Shown piece by piece: positions 16,025 through 24,470 of a DNA stretch of 64,000 bases (positions are counted from its first letter, which is position 1; every line of letters begins with the position of its first letter). The stretch lies in contig NZ_JBEXDG010000057.1 of the NCBI RefSeq assembly GCF_040605635.1, forward strand, positions 9,118-73,117. Direction: 5' to 3'. The notes beneath the pieces were generated by a model. That model ran no database searches, had not been told where the DNA came from, and saw nothing but the letters and a program-made list of their open reading frames with translations. Source of the DNA: Dactylosporangium sp040605635. GTDB lineage: Bacteria > Actinomycetota > Actinomycetes > Mycobacteriales > Micromonosporaceae. The position numbers were made by a program, and so were the translations under genes.

Positions 16025-17524
16025 TCAGGGGGTCGGGACGCCGAATCCGACGGTCGTGCCGCTGCCCTCGATCGACTCCAGGGCGATCCAGCCGCCGTGC
16101 GCCTCCACGATCGCCTTGCTGATCGCCAGCCCCAGCCCGCTGCCCTTGATCGCCCGCTGCTGCGCGTCGGCGGTGCGGAAGAAGCGGGTGAACAGCATGC
16201 CCTGCTCGTGCTCCGGGATGCCGACGCCGGTGTCGCGGATCCAGACGACGACCTCGCCGTCGCGTTCCCGGCCGGTGACGGTGACCGAGCCGCCCGGGTC
16301 GGAGAACTTGACGGCGTTGGTCAGCAGGTTGAGCACGACGCGTTCGAGCTGGTCGCCGTCGCCCTGCACGACCGGGATGTGCTCGTCGATGTCCAGGACG
16401 ACGCTGAGGCCGGCGGTCTCCACCGACGGGCGGATCGCCTCGAAGGCGGCGTCGATGACGTGCTTCACCTTCACCGGGCCGACGCTGAGCGTGAGCGTGC
16501 CGGACTCGATCCGGGAGAACGTCAGCAGGTCCTCGATCAGGTCGAGCAGACGGCGGCCGTTGCGGTCGATGATGCCGACGATCTTGCGTTCGGTCGCGCC
16601 GAGGGTGCTGGCGTGCGCGTCGGCGAGGATCTCCGTGTACCCGCGGATGCTGGTCAGCGGCGTACGCAGCTCGTGGGAGACCGTGGCGACGAACTCGCTC
16701 TTGAGCCGGTCGAGCTCCTGCAGGTCGCTGTTGGTGCGGGCGAGCCGCGCCGCCTGCCGCTGCAGGGCCTCCTCGGCGCGGCGGCGGTCGGTGACGTCGG
16801 CGATCTGGTGCACGACGTGGTGCGCCCCCGGATGCCTGCTGACGCCCGCGCTGATCAGTGACGCCGAGTACTGCCCCCACAGCGGCGCGCCGTCGGAGCG
16901 GCACAACCGCAGCTCCTTGCTCACCTTCTCCGCCTCACCGGCGACGAGGCGCTGCATCTTGTCCGCGACGATCGCCCGGTCCTCCTCGACGACCATGTCC
17001 AGCAGCAGCTGCGACGGCTGCAGGCCGGTCATGCGGGCCAGCTCCTGGTTGACCTCCAGCACGTGGCCGGCGAGGTCGGTGACGGCCATGCCGACCGGGG
17101 CGTGGTCGAAGGCGGCACGGAACGTCTCCTGCGCGCGGCGCTGGTCGGCGGCGAGCCGCTGCTGCGACAGGGCGTGCTGCACGGCCGAGGCGAGCCTGCT
17201 GAGCCGGTCCTTGAGCAGGTAGTCCACGGCACCGTGGCGCAGCGCGTCGACGCACGACTCCTCGCTCATCGCGCCGCTGACCACGATCGTGGGGATGTCG
17301 TAGCCGCCGGTACGCAACATGTGCAGCGCTTCGAGGGCGGTGAACCGCGGCAGCGAGTAGTCGGCGAGGATCACCTCGGGCGGGCCCTCGGGGTGCTCCA
17401 GCGCGGCCTGGAACTCCTCGCCGGACTCGACCCGCTGCCACACGGGCGCGAACCCGGCGCGCCGCAGCTCGAACGCGAGCATCTCGGCGTCGTCGGGGTT
17501 GTCCTCGAGGAGCAGGATCCTCAT
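16025..17524 (-). CDS. Hybrid signalling protein: receiver, PAS, histidine kinase
   Basis: 499 residues. An N-terminal receiver (1-120) has phospho-acceptor Asp55 (ILADYSLPR) and YLLKDRL. A PAS domain (about 130-250) is followed by a coiled coil and a HisKA domain with His284 in TVSHELRTPLTSIRGY, then an ATPase with NLLTNAVKFS, DTGVGIP and GSGLGLAI boxes. There is no membrane segment, so the protein is cytoplasmic. Its start overlaps the upstream response regulator stop (ATGA). Placing the receiver before the kinase suggests that phosphorylation of Asp55 by the kinase at 17946-19577 gates this second kinase. Confidence 0.92.
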   Translation of the reverse strand: MRILLLEDNPDDAEMLAFELRRAGFAPVWQRVESGEEFQAALEHPEGPPEVILADYSLPRFTALEALHMLRTGGYDIPTIVVSGAMSEESCVDALRHGAVDYLLKDRLSRLASAVQHALSQQRLAADQRRAQETFRAAFDHAPVGMAVTDLAGHVLEVNQELARMTGLQPSQLLLDMVVEEDRAIVADKMQRLVAGEAEKVSKELRLCRSDGAPLWGQYSASLISAGVSRHPGAHHVVHQIADVTDRRRAEEALQRQAARLARTNSDLQELDRLKSEFVATVSHELRTPLTSIRGYTEILADAHASTLGATERKIVGIIDRNGRRLLDLIEDLLTFSRIESGTLTLSVGPVKVKHVIDAAFEAIRPSVETAGLSVVLDIDEHIPVVQGDGDQLERVVLNLLTNAVKFSDPGGSVTVTGRERDGEVVVWIRDTGVGIPEHEQGMLFTRFFRTADAQQRAIKGSGLGLAISKAIVEAHGGWIALESIEGSGTTVGFGVPTP

Positions 17525-17949
17525 GAGTGCGAGTCGGTCAGGTTGAGGCCCAGCCAGTACAGGCCGATGCTGTTGACGGCGGCCATGAACTGCTCCATGT
17601 CGACGGGTTTGACGATGTAGCTGTTGGCCCCGAGCTCGTAGCAGGCGTGCAGGTCGCGGTCCTGCGCCGACGAGGTGAGCATGACGACCGGGATGTGCCG
17701 GGTCCGCGCGTCGGCCTTGACCCGGCGCAGCACGTCGATGCCGTCGACCAGCGGGAGCTTGATGTCCAGCAGCACGACCTGCGGCGGGTCGGCGGCGCCC
17801 GGCCCGAACAGGTGGTCCAGCGCCTCGGCGCCGTCGCGGGCGACGTCGATGTTGCGGGCGAAGCTCCCCCGCTCGAACGCGAGCCGGGCGAGCTCCAGGT
17901 CGTCGGGGTTGTCCTCGACGAGCAGGACCCTGTTCGACAGCGGTTTCAC
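17521..17949 (-). CDS. Stand-alone response regulator (receiver only)
   Basis: 142 residues consisting of one receiver domain. It has an acidic pocket (VEDNPDD), Asp62 in VVLLDIKLPLVDG, Thr in VVMLTSS and Lys in YIVKPVD, and no output domain. This is the Rcp1/CheY-like type that accompanies phytochrome-like kinases. It overlaps both neighbours by four bases (GTGA upstream, ATGA downstream), so the three proteins are made together. It may shuttle phosphate between the two kinases. Confidence 0.92.
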   Translation of the reverse strand: MKPLSNRVLLVEDNPDDLELARLAFERGSFARNIDVARDGAEALDHLFGPGAADPPQVVLLDIKLPLVDGIDVLRRVKADARTRHIPVVMLTSSAQDRDLHACYELGANSYIVKPVDMEQFMAAVNSIGLYWLGLNLTDSHS

Positions 17950-19577
17950 CCGCCCACCTCCAACAGCGATCGTGCGTATGCCGGAAGGGTGAAGTAGAAC
18001 GTGGCGCCCTCGCCGGGGGCCGCGTCGGCCCAGATCTGGCCGCCGTGCCGCAGCACGATGCGGTGGGTCAGGGCGAGCCCGATGCCGGTGCCCTCGTAGT
18101 CCTCCGCCCGGTGCAGGCGCTGGAAGACCTTGAAGAGCTTGTCGGCGTACCGCATGTCGAAGCCGGCGCCGTTGTCCTTGACGTAGTACGTGGCGTCGCC
18201 GCCGGCGGTGACCCGGTGCCCGATCTCGATCGTCGCCGGGGAGACGTCGCGGGTGTACTTCACGGCGTTGCCGACCAGGTTGGCCACCACGTGCCGGATG
18301 AGGCGCGGGTCGCCCTCCGCGTCGGGCAGGTCCCCGACGGTGAGGACGAGGTCGCGGGTGCCGCGCTCCACGCCGAGCTCCTCCCAGACGTCGGCGACGA
18401 GCTGGTCCACGTGCACCCGCAGGCTCGCCATCTCCTGCCGCTGCAGCCTGGAGAAGGCAAGGAGCCCGTCGATCAGCTCACCCATGTGCTGGGCGCCGGC
18501 GCGGATCCGGGCGAGGTACCGGCGGCCCTGATCGTCGAGCGCGTCGCCGTGGTCGAGGGCGAGCATCTTCGCGAAGCCGTCGACCGCCCGCAACGGTGCC
18601 CTGAGGTCGTGGGAGACGCTGTACGAGAAGGACTCCAGCTCGGCGTTGGCCTCGCGCAGGTCGGCGGTGCGCTCGGCGACGCGCACCTCGAGCTCGGCGT
18701 TGACCTGCTCGACCGCCAGCTCCGCCGTCCTGCGCTCGGTGATGTCGCGCAGCACGGCGACCGCGCCGTCCGCGCCCTCGGGGCCCTCGGGGCCCTCGGG
18801 GCTCTCGGGGCCTTCGGGGCCTTCGGGGCCTTCGTGGCCTTCGGCGCCACCGTGGCGGACCAGCGCCCGGATCCGGATGTCGAGCCGGCGGCCGCGCACG
18901 ATCGCCTCCACCTGTGACTCCAGGTGCCGCCGCACGAGGTCGCGGAACTCGTACGGGGTGGTGCCGTCGGCCTCGTAGGCGTCGAGCAGCCGGGCCCATT
19001 CGGCCGTCGGGTGCCGCTCGATGTCGTCGCCGAGCAGCTCGCGGGCTCTCGGGTTGAGCCACACCGCGGCGCCGCCGGCGTCGAGGACCACGACGCCGTC
19101 GCCGATCGTGCTCATCACCGCGGACAGCAGGGTCGCCTGGTGCCGCAGGTCGGCGGTGGCCTGGGTGACCCGCTCCTCGGCCCGGCGGCGCGACGTCGCG
19201 AGGGTGTGGACCAGCATGGCGGTGACGGCGGTGAGCGCGAGGCCGCTGACCACCATGCCGGCCTGGTCCTGCACGGCGACGACGAAGCCGACCGAGGTGG
19301 CCCCGGGCAGCCACAGCTGGCCGAGCGGGGCGGTGGCGGTGGCGAACGACCGCGCGTCGACCGCCGGCACCGCCTCGAGTCCGCCGGCCGTCAGCTGCAC
19401 CGCGTCGACGTACCGCTGGGCGGTCGAGGCCACCGACTCCTGCGCCGCGGCGACCCGCCGGTCCAGGGTCTGGCCGGCGTTGACCAGCTCGACGCGGTGC
19501 ATCAGCAGCCCCGCCCCGCCGGAGACCAGCAGGCCGAGCAGCACCACCCCGAACACCTGGAGACGGACGCCCACCAC
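17946..19577 (-). CDS. Membrane PAS histidine kinase with a Gly-Pro-Glu repeat insert
   Basis: 543 residues. Two transmembrane helices (about 5-27 and 107-128) flank a short extracytoplasmic segment resembling the start of a CHASE domain but much shorter than usual. A PAS domain (about 145-280) is interrupted at 246-268 by a collagen-like GPE repeat. A coiled coil and HisKA domain with His323 in SYSVSHDLRAPLRAVDGF follow, then an ATPase ending in the phytochrome-kinase style (FKVFQRLHRAEDYEGTGIGL). It is the first gene of a three-gene phosphorelay-like operon. Confidence 0.9.
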   Translation of the reverse strand: MVGVRLQVFGVVLLGLLVSGGAGLLMHRVELVNAGQTLDRRVAAAQESVASTAQRYVDAVQLTAGGLEAVPAVDARSFATATAPLGQLWLPGATSVGFVVAVQDQAGMVVSGLALTAVTAMLVHTLATSRRRAEERVTQATADLRHQATLLSAVMSTIGDGVVVLDAGGAAVWLNPRARELLGDDIERHPTAEWARLLDAYEADGTTPYEFRDLVRRHLESQVEAIVRGRRLDIRIRALVRHGGAEGHEGPEGPEGPESPEGPEGPEGADGAVAVLRDITERRTAELAVEQVNAELEVRVAERTADLREANAELESFSYSVSHDLRAPLRAVDGFAKMLALDHGDALDDQGRRYLARIRAGAQHMGELIDGLLAFSRLQRQEMASLRVHVDQLVADVWEELGVERGTRDLVLTVGDLPDAEGDPRLIRHVVANLVGNAVKYTRDVSPATIEIGHRVTAGGDATYYVKDNGAGFDMRYADKLFKVFQRLHRAEDYEGTGIGLALTHRIVLRHGGQIWADAAPGEGATFYFTLPAYARSLLEVGG

Positions 19578-19619
19578 GCATCTCAGATCGGCGGTGCGCC
19601 GAGGTAATTGAGGAGTTGC

Positions 19620-20600
19620 TCACCCGTTGTCGGAGGAGTGTCCCGGGAAGAGATGGGCGGCCGGGTCGATGATCACGGCGGCGTTGTTGACGGCGGTGGC
19701 CGCCTCGCCGAAGCCGACCGCGATGAGCCGGACCTTGCCCGGATACTCGCTGATGTCGCCGGCGGCGAACACCCGCGGCAGGTTGGTCGCGGTGGTCGAG
19801 TCGACCTTGATGTGGCGCCTGTCCAGGTCGAGGCCCCAGTCCGCGAGGGGGCCGAGGTCGGCGGTGAAGCCGAGCGCGGCCACGACCGAGTCCGCCGGCA
19901 GGGTGCGCGGCCCGGCGCCGCGGACGGTGACGTCGACGCCGGTGCACCGCCCACCGCCCTCGGCACCGGCGCGGATCCGGGTGACCTCGGCGTTGACGAT
20001 GATCTCGATCGGCAGCGCCTGCGCGCGGGCGACGGTGGAGGCGTGCGCGCGGAACCTCTCCCGGCGGTGCACGAGCGTCACCGACCGCGCCAGGGGCTGC
20101 AGGGCGAGGGCCCAGTCGAAGGCGGAGTCGCCGCCGCCGACGATGACCACGTCGTGGCCGGCGAGGTCGGCCAGGTGCGGCACGAAGAAGACCAGGCCGG
20201 TCCCGGCGAAGCCCTCCGCGGCGGGCAGCGGGCGGGCGGTGAAGCTGCCCAGCCCGCCGGTGATGAGCACGGCCCCGCAGTGCAGGACGGTGCCGTCGGA
20301 CAGGGTCAGCACGGGCCGCCCGTCGTCGTAGGCGAGGGTCTCGGCCCGCATGCCGAGCAGGTACTGGGGACGGAACTGGTCGGCCTGCTCGACCAGGTTG
20401 GCGACCAGGTCCCTGCCGCGGATGCCGGGGAACCCCGCGACATCGAAAATCATCTTCTCCGGGTACATCGCCGTGACCTGGCCGCCGGGCTCCGGCAGCG
20501 CGTCGATCACCGCGGTGCTGAGCCCCCGGAAGCCCGCGTAGTACGCACCGAAGAGGCCGGCCGGTCCCGCGCCGACGATGGCCAGGTCCACTTCCCGCAT
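19620..20600 (-). CDS. Ferredoxin-NADP+ reductase, thioredoxin-reductase-like type
   Basis: 326 residues with two Rossmann folds: FAD binding IVGAGPAGLFGAYYAGFRG at the N-terminus and NADP binding VVIVGGGDSAFDWAL in the middle. The C-terminal FAD motif is LPRVFAAGDISEYPGK. The CxxC redox pair of thioredoxin reductase is absent, which fits the YumC/type-2 FNR group (E. coli-type TrxR has it). It likely passes electrons between NADPH and ferredoxin or flavodoxin. Its start lies just downstream of a duplicated piece of the rhomboid 3' end. Confidence 0.88.
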   Translation of the reverse strand: MREVDLAIVGAGPAGLFGAYYAGFRGLSTAVIDALPEPGGQVTAMYPEKMIFDVAGFPGIRGRDLVANLVEQADQFRPQYLLGMRAETLAYDDGRPVLTLSDGTVLHCGAVLITGGLGSFTARPLPAAEGFAGTGLVFFVPHLADLAGHDVVIVGGGDSAFDWALALQPLARSVTLVHRRERFRAHASTVARAQALPIEIIVNAEVTRIRAGAEGGGRCTGVDVTVRGAGPRTLPADSVVAALGFTADLGPLADWGLDLDRRHIKVDSTTATNLPRVFAAGDISEYPGKVRLIAVGFGEAATAVNNAAVIIDPAAHLFPGHSSDNG

Positions 20601-20608
20601 AAGGGCAC

Positions 20609-20644
20609 GCTATGCGGCATCGGTGCCGATGGCCAGAGGATCGC
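20609..20644 (-). pseudogene. Duplicated 3' tail of the rhomboid gene
   Basis: 36 bases matching 20682-20717, the end of the rhomboid gene, at an offset of 73 with about six mismatches. Read on the minus strand both give DPLAIGTDA followed by one residue and TAG. A TTCGCGCGC motif flanks both copies. No start codon or upstream gene body exists, so this is a local duplication remnant, comparable to the xseB tail at 3590. Confidence 0.7.
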
Positions 20645-20682
20645 CTTCGCGCGCGGCGACGGTGCCGGGTCGTCTTCGCGCG

Positions 20683-21336
20683 CTACGTGGCGTCGGTGCC
20701 GATGGCCAGGGGGTCGTCGGACCGGCGCGGGCGGCGGCGGCGGAACAGGATCGCCGCGACCAGGCCCGCGATGAACCCGCAGAGGTGGCCCTGCCAGGAG
20801 ACCCCTTCCTCGCCCGGCAGCACGCCGAAGAGCTGCCAGCCGTACAGCAGCCCGATGAGGACACCGACGGCGATGTGCCACCAGCTGTGCTCCACCACGC
20901 CACGCATCAGGATCACGCCGAGATAGCCGAAGATGACGCCGCTGGCGCCGACGACCACGGTGTCCGGATCGCCGATGAACCACACCCCGACGCCGGCGAC
21001 GAGCGCGATGAAGGCGGTGGTGAGCAGGAAGCGGGTGGTGCCGGCGGCGAGCACGAACGTGCCGAGCAGGATCAGCGGGATGCTGTTGGCCAGGACGTGG
21101 CCGAAGCCCGCGTGCAGGAACGGCGAGAAGAGGATGCCGTCGAGCCCGTCGATGTGGTGCGGCCGGATGCCGCCGTCCTGGTCGAGCCGCTCACCGGTGA
21201 GCCGGTCGAGGAACTCGATCGCGAACAGGACCGGGACGAACGCGCACATGGCGACGAAGGCCCGGCCGACCGAGGCGTAGAACGCCTCGGTGCCGAAGCG
21301 GTTGGGGTCGGACTGACCAGTCGCGTCGAGGGTCAC
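20683..21336 (-). CDS. Rhomboid family intramembrane serine protease
   Basis: 217 residues from the GTG at 21336; sequence further upstream in the frame is antisense to the next gene. Six predicted helices are present. The catalytic serine is Ser132 in the GASGVIFGYLG motif and the catalytic histidine is His184 in WQGHLCGFIAG, with the HAGFGHVLANSIPL L1 region characteristic of rhomboids. It cleaves transmembrane substrates within the membrane; the targets are unknown. The C-terminus is a short basic tail. Confidence 0.93.
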   Translation of the reverse strand: MTLDATGQSDPNRFGTEAFYASVGRAFVAMCAFVPVLFAIEFLDRLTGERLDQDGGIRPHHIDGLDGILFSPFLHAGFGHVLANSIPLILLGTFVLAAGTTRFLLTTAFIALVAGVGVWFIGDPDTVVVGASGVIFGYLGVILMRGVVEHSWWHIAVGVLIGLLYGWQLFGVLPGEEGVSWQGHLCGFIAGLVAAILFRRRRPRRSDDPLAIGTDAT

Positions 21337-21362
21337 GCCACTGTGGTAACAGGTTTCCCCCG

Positions 21363-22046
21363 CTAATACCAGCCGGAGGACTGACTGTGGGACCAGGCGG
21401 CGCACGGCGTCTTGTAGCGGCCCTTGATGTAGCCCAGGCCCCACTTGATCTGGGTCTCCGGGTTCCACGACCAGTCGCTGCCGACCGAGCTCATCTTCGA
21501 CGGCGGGAGCGCCTGGGCGATGCCGTAGGCCCCGGAGCTCTTGTTCTCCGCCTTCGTCGTCCAGTGGCTCTCCTTGTCCCAGAGTTTCTCCAGGCACGGA
21601 GACATCTGGTCGAAGCCGAAGCCGGCCTGGAAGACGAGGCCGCAGCCGCGCCACTTGTTGTCGCTCTTGCCCTTGTACACGTCGCACACGGCGGGGATCG
21701 GATAGGACGGCGGCCCGAGGGTCCGGGTGACGGACCGGCTCGCCTCCTCCTCCTTCTTCTTGCGCGCGGCGTCCTCGGCGGCCTTGGCCTGCGCGGCGGC
21801 GGCCGAGGCGGCGTCCTGCGCCTTGCTCTGCGCCTCCTGCGACGCCGGCGACGAGGACGGGCTTCCCCCTTCCGAGGAGGAGGCTCGCGGGAGCGTGGCG
21901 TCGGCGGCGGTACTGACCGGCTCGGCCTTCTTACCGCTGTCCCAGTTGGCGATCACGACACCCGCCGCGAGGGCCGCGACCAGCGCGAGCGTGGCCAGGA
22001 CACGGATCTTGCCGACCCGCTGCCACAGCAGCGTCAGGACGTCCAT
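21363..22046 (-). CDS. Secreted lysozyme/transglycosylase-like protein, copy 1
   Basis: 227 residues. An N-terminal membrane anchor (VLATLALVAALAAGVVIA) is followed by a Ser-rich linker, an Ala/Lys/Glu coiled-coil segment (QEAQSKAQDAASAAAAQAKA) and a C-terminal domain with LEKLWDKESHW, SSGAYGIAQALPPSKM and TQIKWGLGYIKGRYKTPCAAW. This is the lytic-transglycosylase-like or aggregation-promoting-factor C-terminal family, with Glu in KESHW as probable catalytic residue. It acts on peptidoglycan outside the membrane. It is a tandem paralogue of the next gene upstream. Confidence 0.88.
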   Translation of the reverse strand: MDVLTLLWQRVGKIRVLATLALVAALAAGVVIANWDSGKKAEPVSTAADATLPRASSSEGGSPSSSPASQEAQSKAQDAASAAAAQAKAAEDAARKKKEEEASRSVTRTLGPPSYPIPAVCDVYKGKSDNKWRGCGLVFQAGFGFDQMSPCLEKLWDKESHWTTKAENKSSGAYGIAQALPPSKMSSVGSDWSWNPETQIKWGLGYIKGRYKTPCAAWSHSQSSGWY

Positions 22047-22049
22047 GGC

Positions 22050-22721
22050 CTAGTACCACCCCGTGCTCTGGCTGTGACCCCATGCGCCGCACGGCGTCTT
22101 GTAGCGGTCCTTGATGTAGCCGAGCCCCCACTTGATCTGGGTTCCGGCGTTGTCCAGGTAGTCGCCGCCGGCCGAGGCCATCTTCGTGCGGGGCCGGGCC
22201 TGCGGGATGCCATAGGCTCCGCTGCCCTTGTTCTCCGCGTGCGGGTTCCAGCCGCTCTCCCTGGTCCAGAGCTTGTCCAGGCACGGCATCTGGTCGAGGC
22301 CGAAGCCCGCGGCGACCACGAGGTCGCAGCCGGTCCTGCGGTGGCCGCTGTAGACGCCGCACGAGGCCGGGGCGGGGTAGGACGGCGGGCCGGCGGAGCG
22401 GGTGTTGGACCGGCTCGCCTCTTCTTCCTTCTTCTTGCGCGCGGCGTCCTCGGCGGCCTTGGCCTGCGCAGCGGCCGCAGAGGCGGCGTCCTGCGCCTTG
22501 CTCTGCGCTTCCTGCTCGGCACTCTGGGTGGCCGACGGGCCGCCCGTCGCCCTCGGCAGGGACGCTGCGTCGGCGGCCTTGACCGGCTGCGCCGTTTCGT
22601 GCTGGGTCTGTCGGCCGGCGATCACGAACCCACCGGTGAGCAGTCCCGCTACCAGCACGAGAATGCCCAGGGCTCGGAGCGTGCCGACCCGGTGCCACAG
22701 CCGGATCACGAAGGTGTCCAT
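22050..22721 (-). CDS. Secreted lysozyme/transglycosylase-like protein, copy 2
   Basis: 223 residues with the same layout as copy 1: a membrane anchor (ALGILVLVAGLLTGGFVIAG), a nearly identical coiled coil, then LDKLWTRESGWNPHAENKGSGAYGIPQ and TQIKWGLGYIKDRYKTPCGAW. The two starts and stops are separated by only three bases, so they are probably co-transcribed. Copy 2 keeps the commoner GSGAYGIPQA motif, while copy 1 has SSGAYGIAQA. Both have extra cysteines ahead of the catalytic region. Confidence 0.88.
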   Translation of the reverse strand: MDTFVIRLWHRVGTLRALGILVLVAGLLTGGFVIAGRQTQHETAQPVKAADAASLPRATGGPSATQSAEQEAQSKAQDAASAAAAQAKAAEDAARKKKEEEASRSNTRSAGPPSYPAPASCGVYSGHRRTGCDLVVAAGFGLDQMPCLDKLWTRESGWNPHAENKGSGAYGIPQARPRTKMASAGGDYLDNAGTQIKWGLGYIKDRYKTPCGAWGHSQSTGWY

Positions 22722-22949
22722 TCGTCGGGGACAGGAACCGGCGCACGGCCCGGACGGCGATCCACTCCCATGAGCAGACCCGCCGTCCGAGCCGATGACG
22801 CACCGTGAGCGCCTGATGCCGGGAAGCTCCAGAGCAACCTGGCGTCACGCGCTCGTTCCCCACCATCGCCTAGTGCATTCGAGGGTGAGAACCCGAACAG
22901 TACCTTCTGTGATCCTAATCACGTGACAATTGGGACTCTTTCGCTCAAG

Positions 22950-24470
22950 TTACCGCTCGAACGGGAGGTCCTCCAAAAGGTCCGTCACCACCTCGGCGAT
23001 CGGCGACCGCTCGGAACGGGTCAAGGTCACGTGCGCGAAGATCGGATGCCCCTTCAGCGCCTCGATCACCGCGGCGATGCCGTCGTGCCTGCCGACCCGC
23101 AGGTTGTCACGCTGTGCGACGTCGTGCGTCAGGACGACCCGCGAGTTGGTGCCGATCCTGGAGAGCACGGTGAGCAGGACGCCCCGCTCCAGCGACTGGG
23201 CCTCGTCCACGATCACGAACGCGTCGTGCAGGCTCCGCCCCCGGATGTGGGTCAGCGGCAGGACCTCGAGCATCCCCCGGGCCGCCACCTCTTCCATCAC
23301 GTTGTCGTGCACGAGCGACCCGAGCGTGTCGAAGACGGCCTGCGCCCACGGCGACATCTTCTCCGCGGCGTCGCCGGGCAGGTAACCCAGCTCCTGACCG
23401 CCGACGGCGTACAGGGGGCGGAAGACGATGACCTTCTTGTGCTTGCGCCGCTCCATGACCTGCTCCAGGCCCGCGCAGAGGGCCAGCGCGGACTTGCCGG
23501 TGCCGGCCCGCCCGCCCATCGACACGATGCCGATCGACTCGTCCAGTAGCAGGTCCAGCGCGATGCGCTGCTCCGCGGAGCGGCCCCGCACGCCGAACAC
23601 CTCCCGGTCGCCCCGGACGATCCGCACCGACTTGTCGGCGCTGACCCGGCCGAGCGCCGACCCGTTCTGCGAGGTCAGGACCAGGCCCGTGTGCACCGGC
23701 AGGTCCCCGGCGCCGTCGAGGTCGATCGCCTCGCCCGCGTAGAGCCGCTTGACCTCGTCCTCGGCGATGCCGAGCTCGACCATGCCCGTGTAGCTCTGGT
23801 TGGTCGCCGGTCCCGGTTGGTACTCGTCCGCGGCCAGACCCACCGAGCCGGCCTTGACCCGCAGCGGCATGTCCTTGGTGACCAGCAGGACGTCCTTGCC
23901 CTCGGCGGCGAGAGCCAGCGCGACGGCGAGAATCCGGGCGTCGTCCGTGTCGGCCCGGAACCCGGCCGGCAGGACGTTCTGGTTGGCGTGGTTGAGCTCG
24001 ACCCGCAGGGTGCCGCCGGTGTCGGTCAGCGGCAGCGGCACGTCCAGCCGGCCGTGCTTGGCCCGCAGGTCGTCCAGGAACCGCAGCGAGCGCCGCGCGA
24101 AGTAGCCCAGCTCGGGATGGTGCCGCTTGCCCTCCAATTCGGAGATGACGACCAGGGGCAGGACCACGTCGTGCTCCCCGAAGCGCAGGAACGCGCCCGG
24201 GTCGGCCAGCAGGACCGAGGTGTCGAGCACGAACGTGCGTTTCTCCGGGGCCTTCTCTTCTGCCTTCTTCCTGGTGCGACGGACCGGCTTGACGTCGTCC
24301 TGGCTCGCTTCCGCCGGCTGGGCCTTGACGGCCCTGCCGCGTGGAGCAGGAGTGGAATCAGAGGGACTGCGGCGAACGGTCACGGGATCTCCGGGGACGG
24401 GCACCTCGCCGCCCGCACTCGCGTCCTCCGACGCCCGCACGGGGTCGGGTGCTTGGCCCCGTGGCTTCAC
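22950..24470 (-). CDS. PhoH family protein with N-terminal PIN domain (PhoH2)
   Basis: 506 residues starting with GTG. The first 75 are disordered and basic. A PIN-like RNase domain (about 78-210) has VLDTSVLLADP with Asp83, ISELEGK and TDDARILAVA. The C-terminal PhoH ATPase has Walker A GGRAGTGKSALA (about 319-330), FRPLYAVGGQELGYLPGD, Walker B AFVIVDEAQ and VLTHDVAQ. The mycobacterial PhoH2 homologue is an RNA helicase/ribonuclease, and a similar role is likely. No other PIN antitoxin-like gene is adjacent. Confidence 0.93.
   Translation of the reverse strand: MKPRGQAPDPVRASEDASAGGEVPVPGDPVTVRRSPSDSTPAPRGRAVKAQPAEASQDDVKPVRRTRKKAEEKAPEKRTFVLDTSVLLADPGAFLRFGEHDVVLPLVVISELEGKRHHPELGYFARRSLRFLDDLRAKHGRLDVPLPLTDTGGTLRVELNHANQNVLPAGFRADTDDARILAVALALAAEGKDVLLVTKDMPLRVKAGSVGLAADEYQPGPATNQSYTGMVELGIAEDEVKRLYAGEAIDLDGAGDLPVHTGLVLTSQNGSALGRVSADKSVRIVRGDREVFGVRGRSAEQRIALDLLLDESIGIVSMGGRAGTGKSALALCAGLEQVMERRKHKKVIVFRPLYAVGGQELGYLPGDAAEKMSPWAQAVFDTLGSLVHDNVMEEVAARGMLEVLPLTHIRGRSLHDAFVIVDEAQSLERGVLLTVLSRIGTNSRVVLTHDVAQRDNLRVGRHDGIAAVIEALKGHPIFAHVTLTRSERSPIAEVVTDLLEDLPFER

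Noticed and set aside
22722..22949. Possible c-di-AMP (ydaO-type) riboswitch before the lytic-type genes
   Set aside because: A GGGGAAC segment is present, but the conserved 3' core (GACAGCTAACC-type) is absent, so I do not call it.
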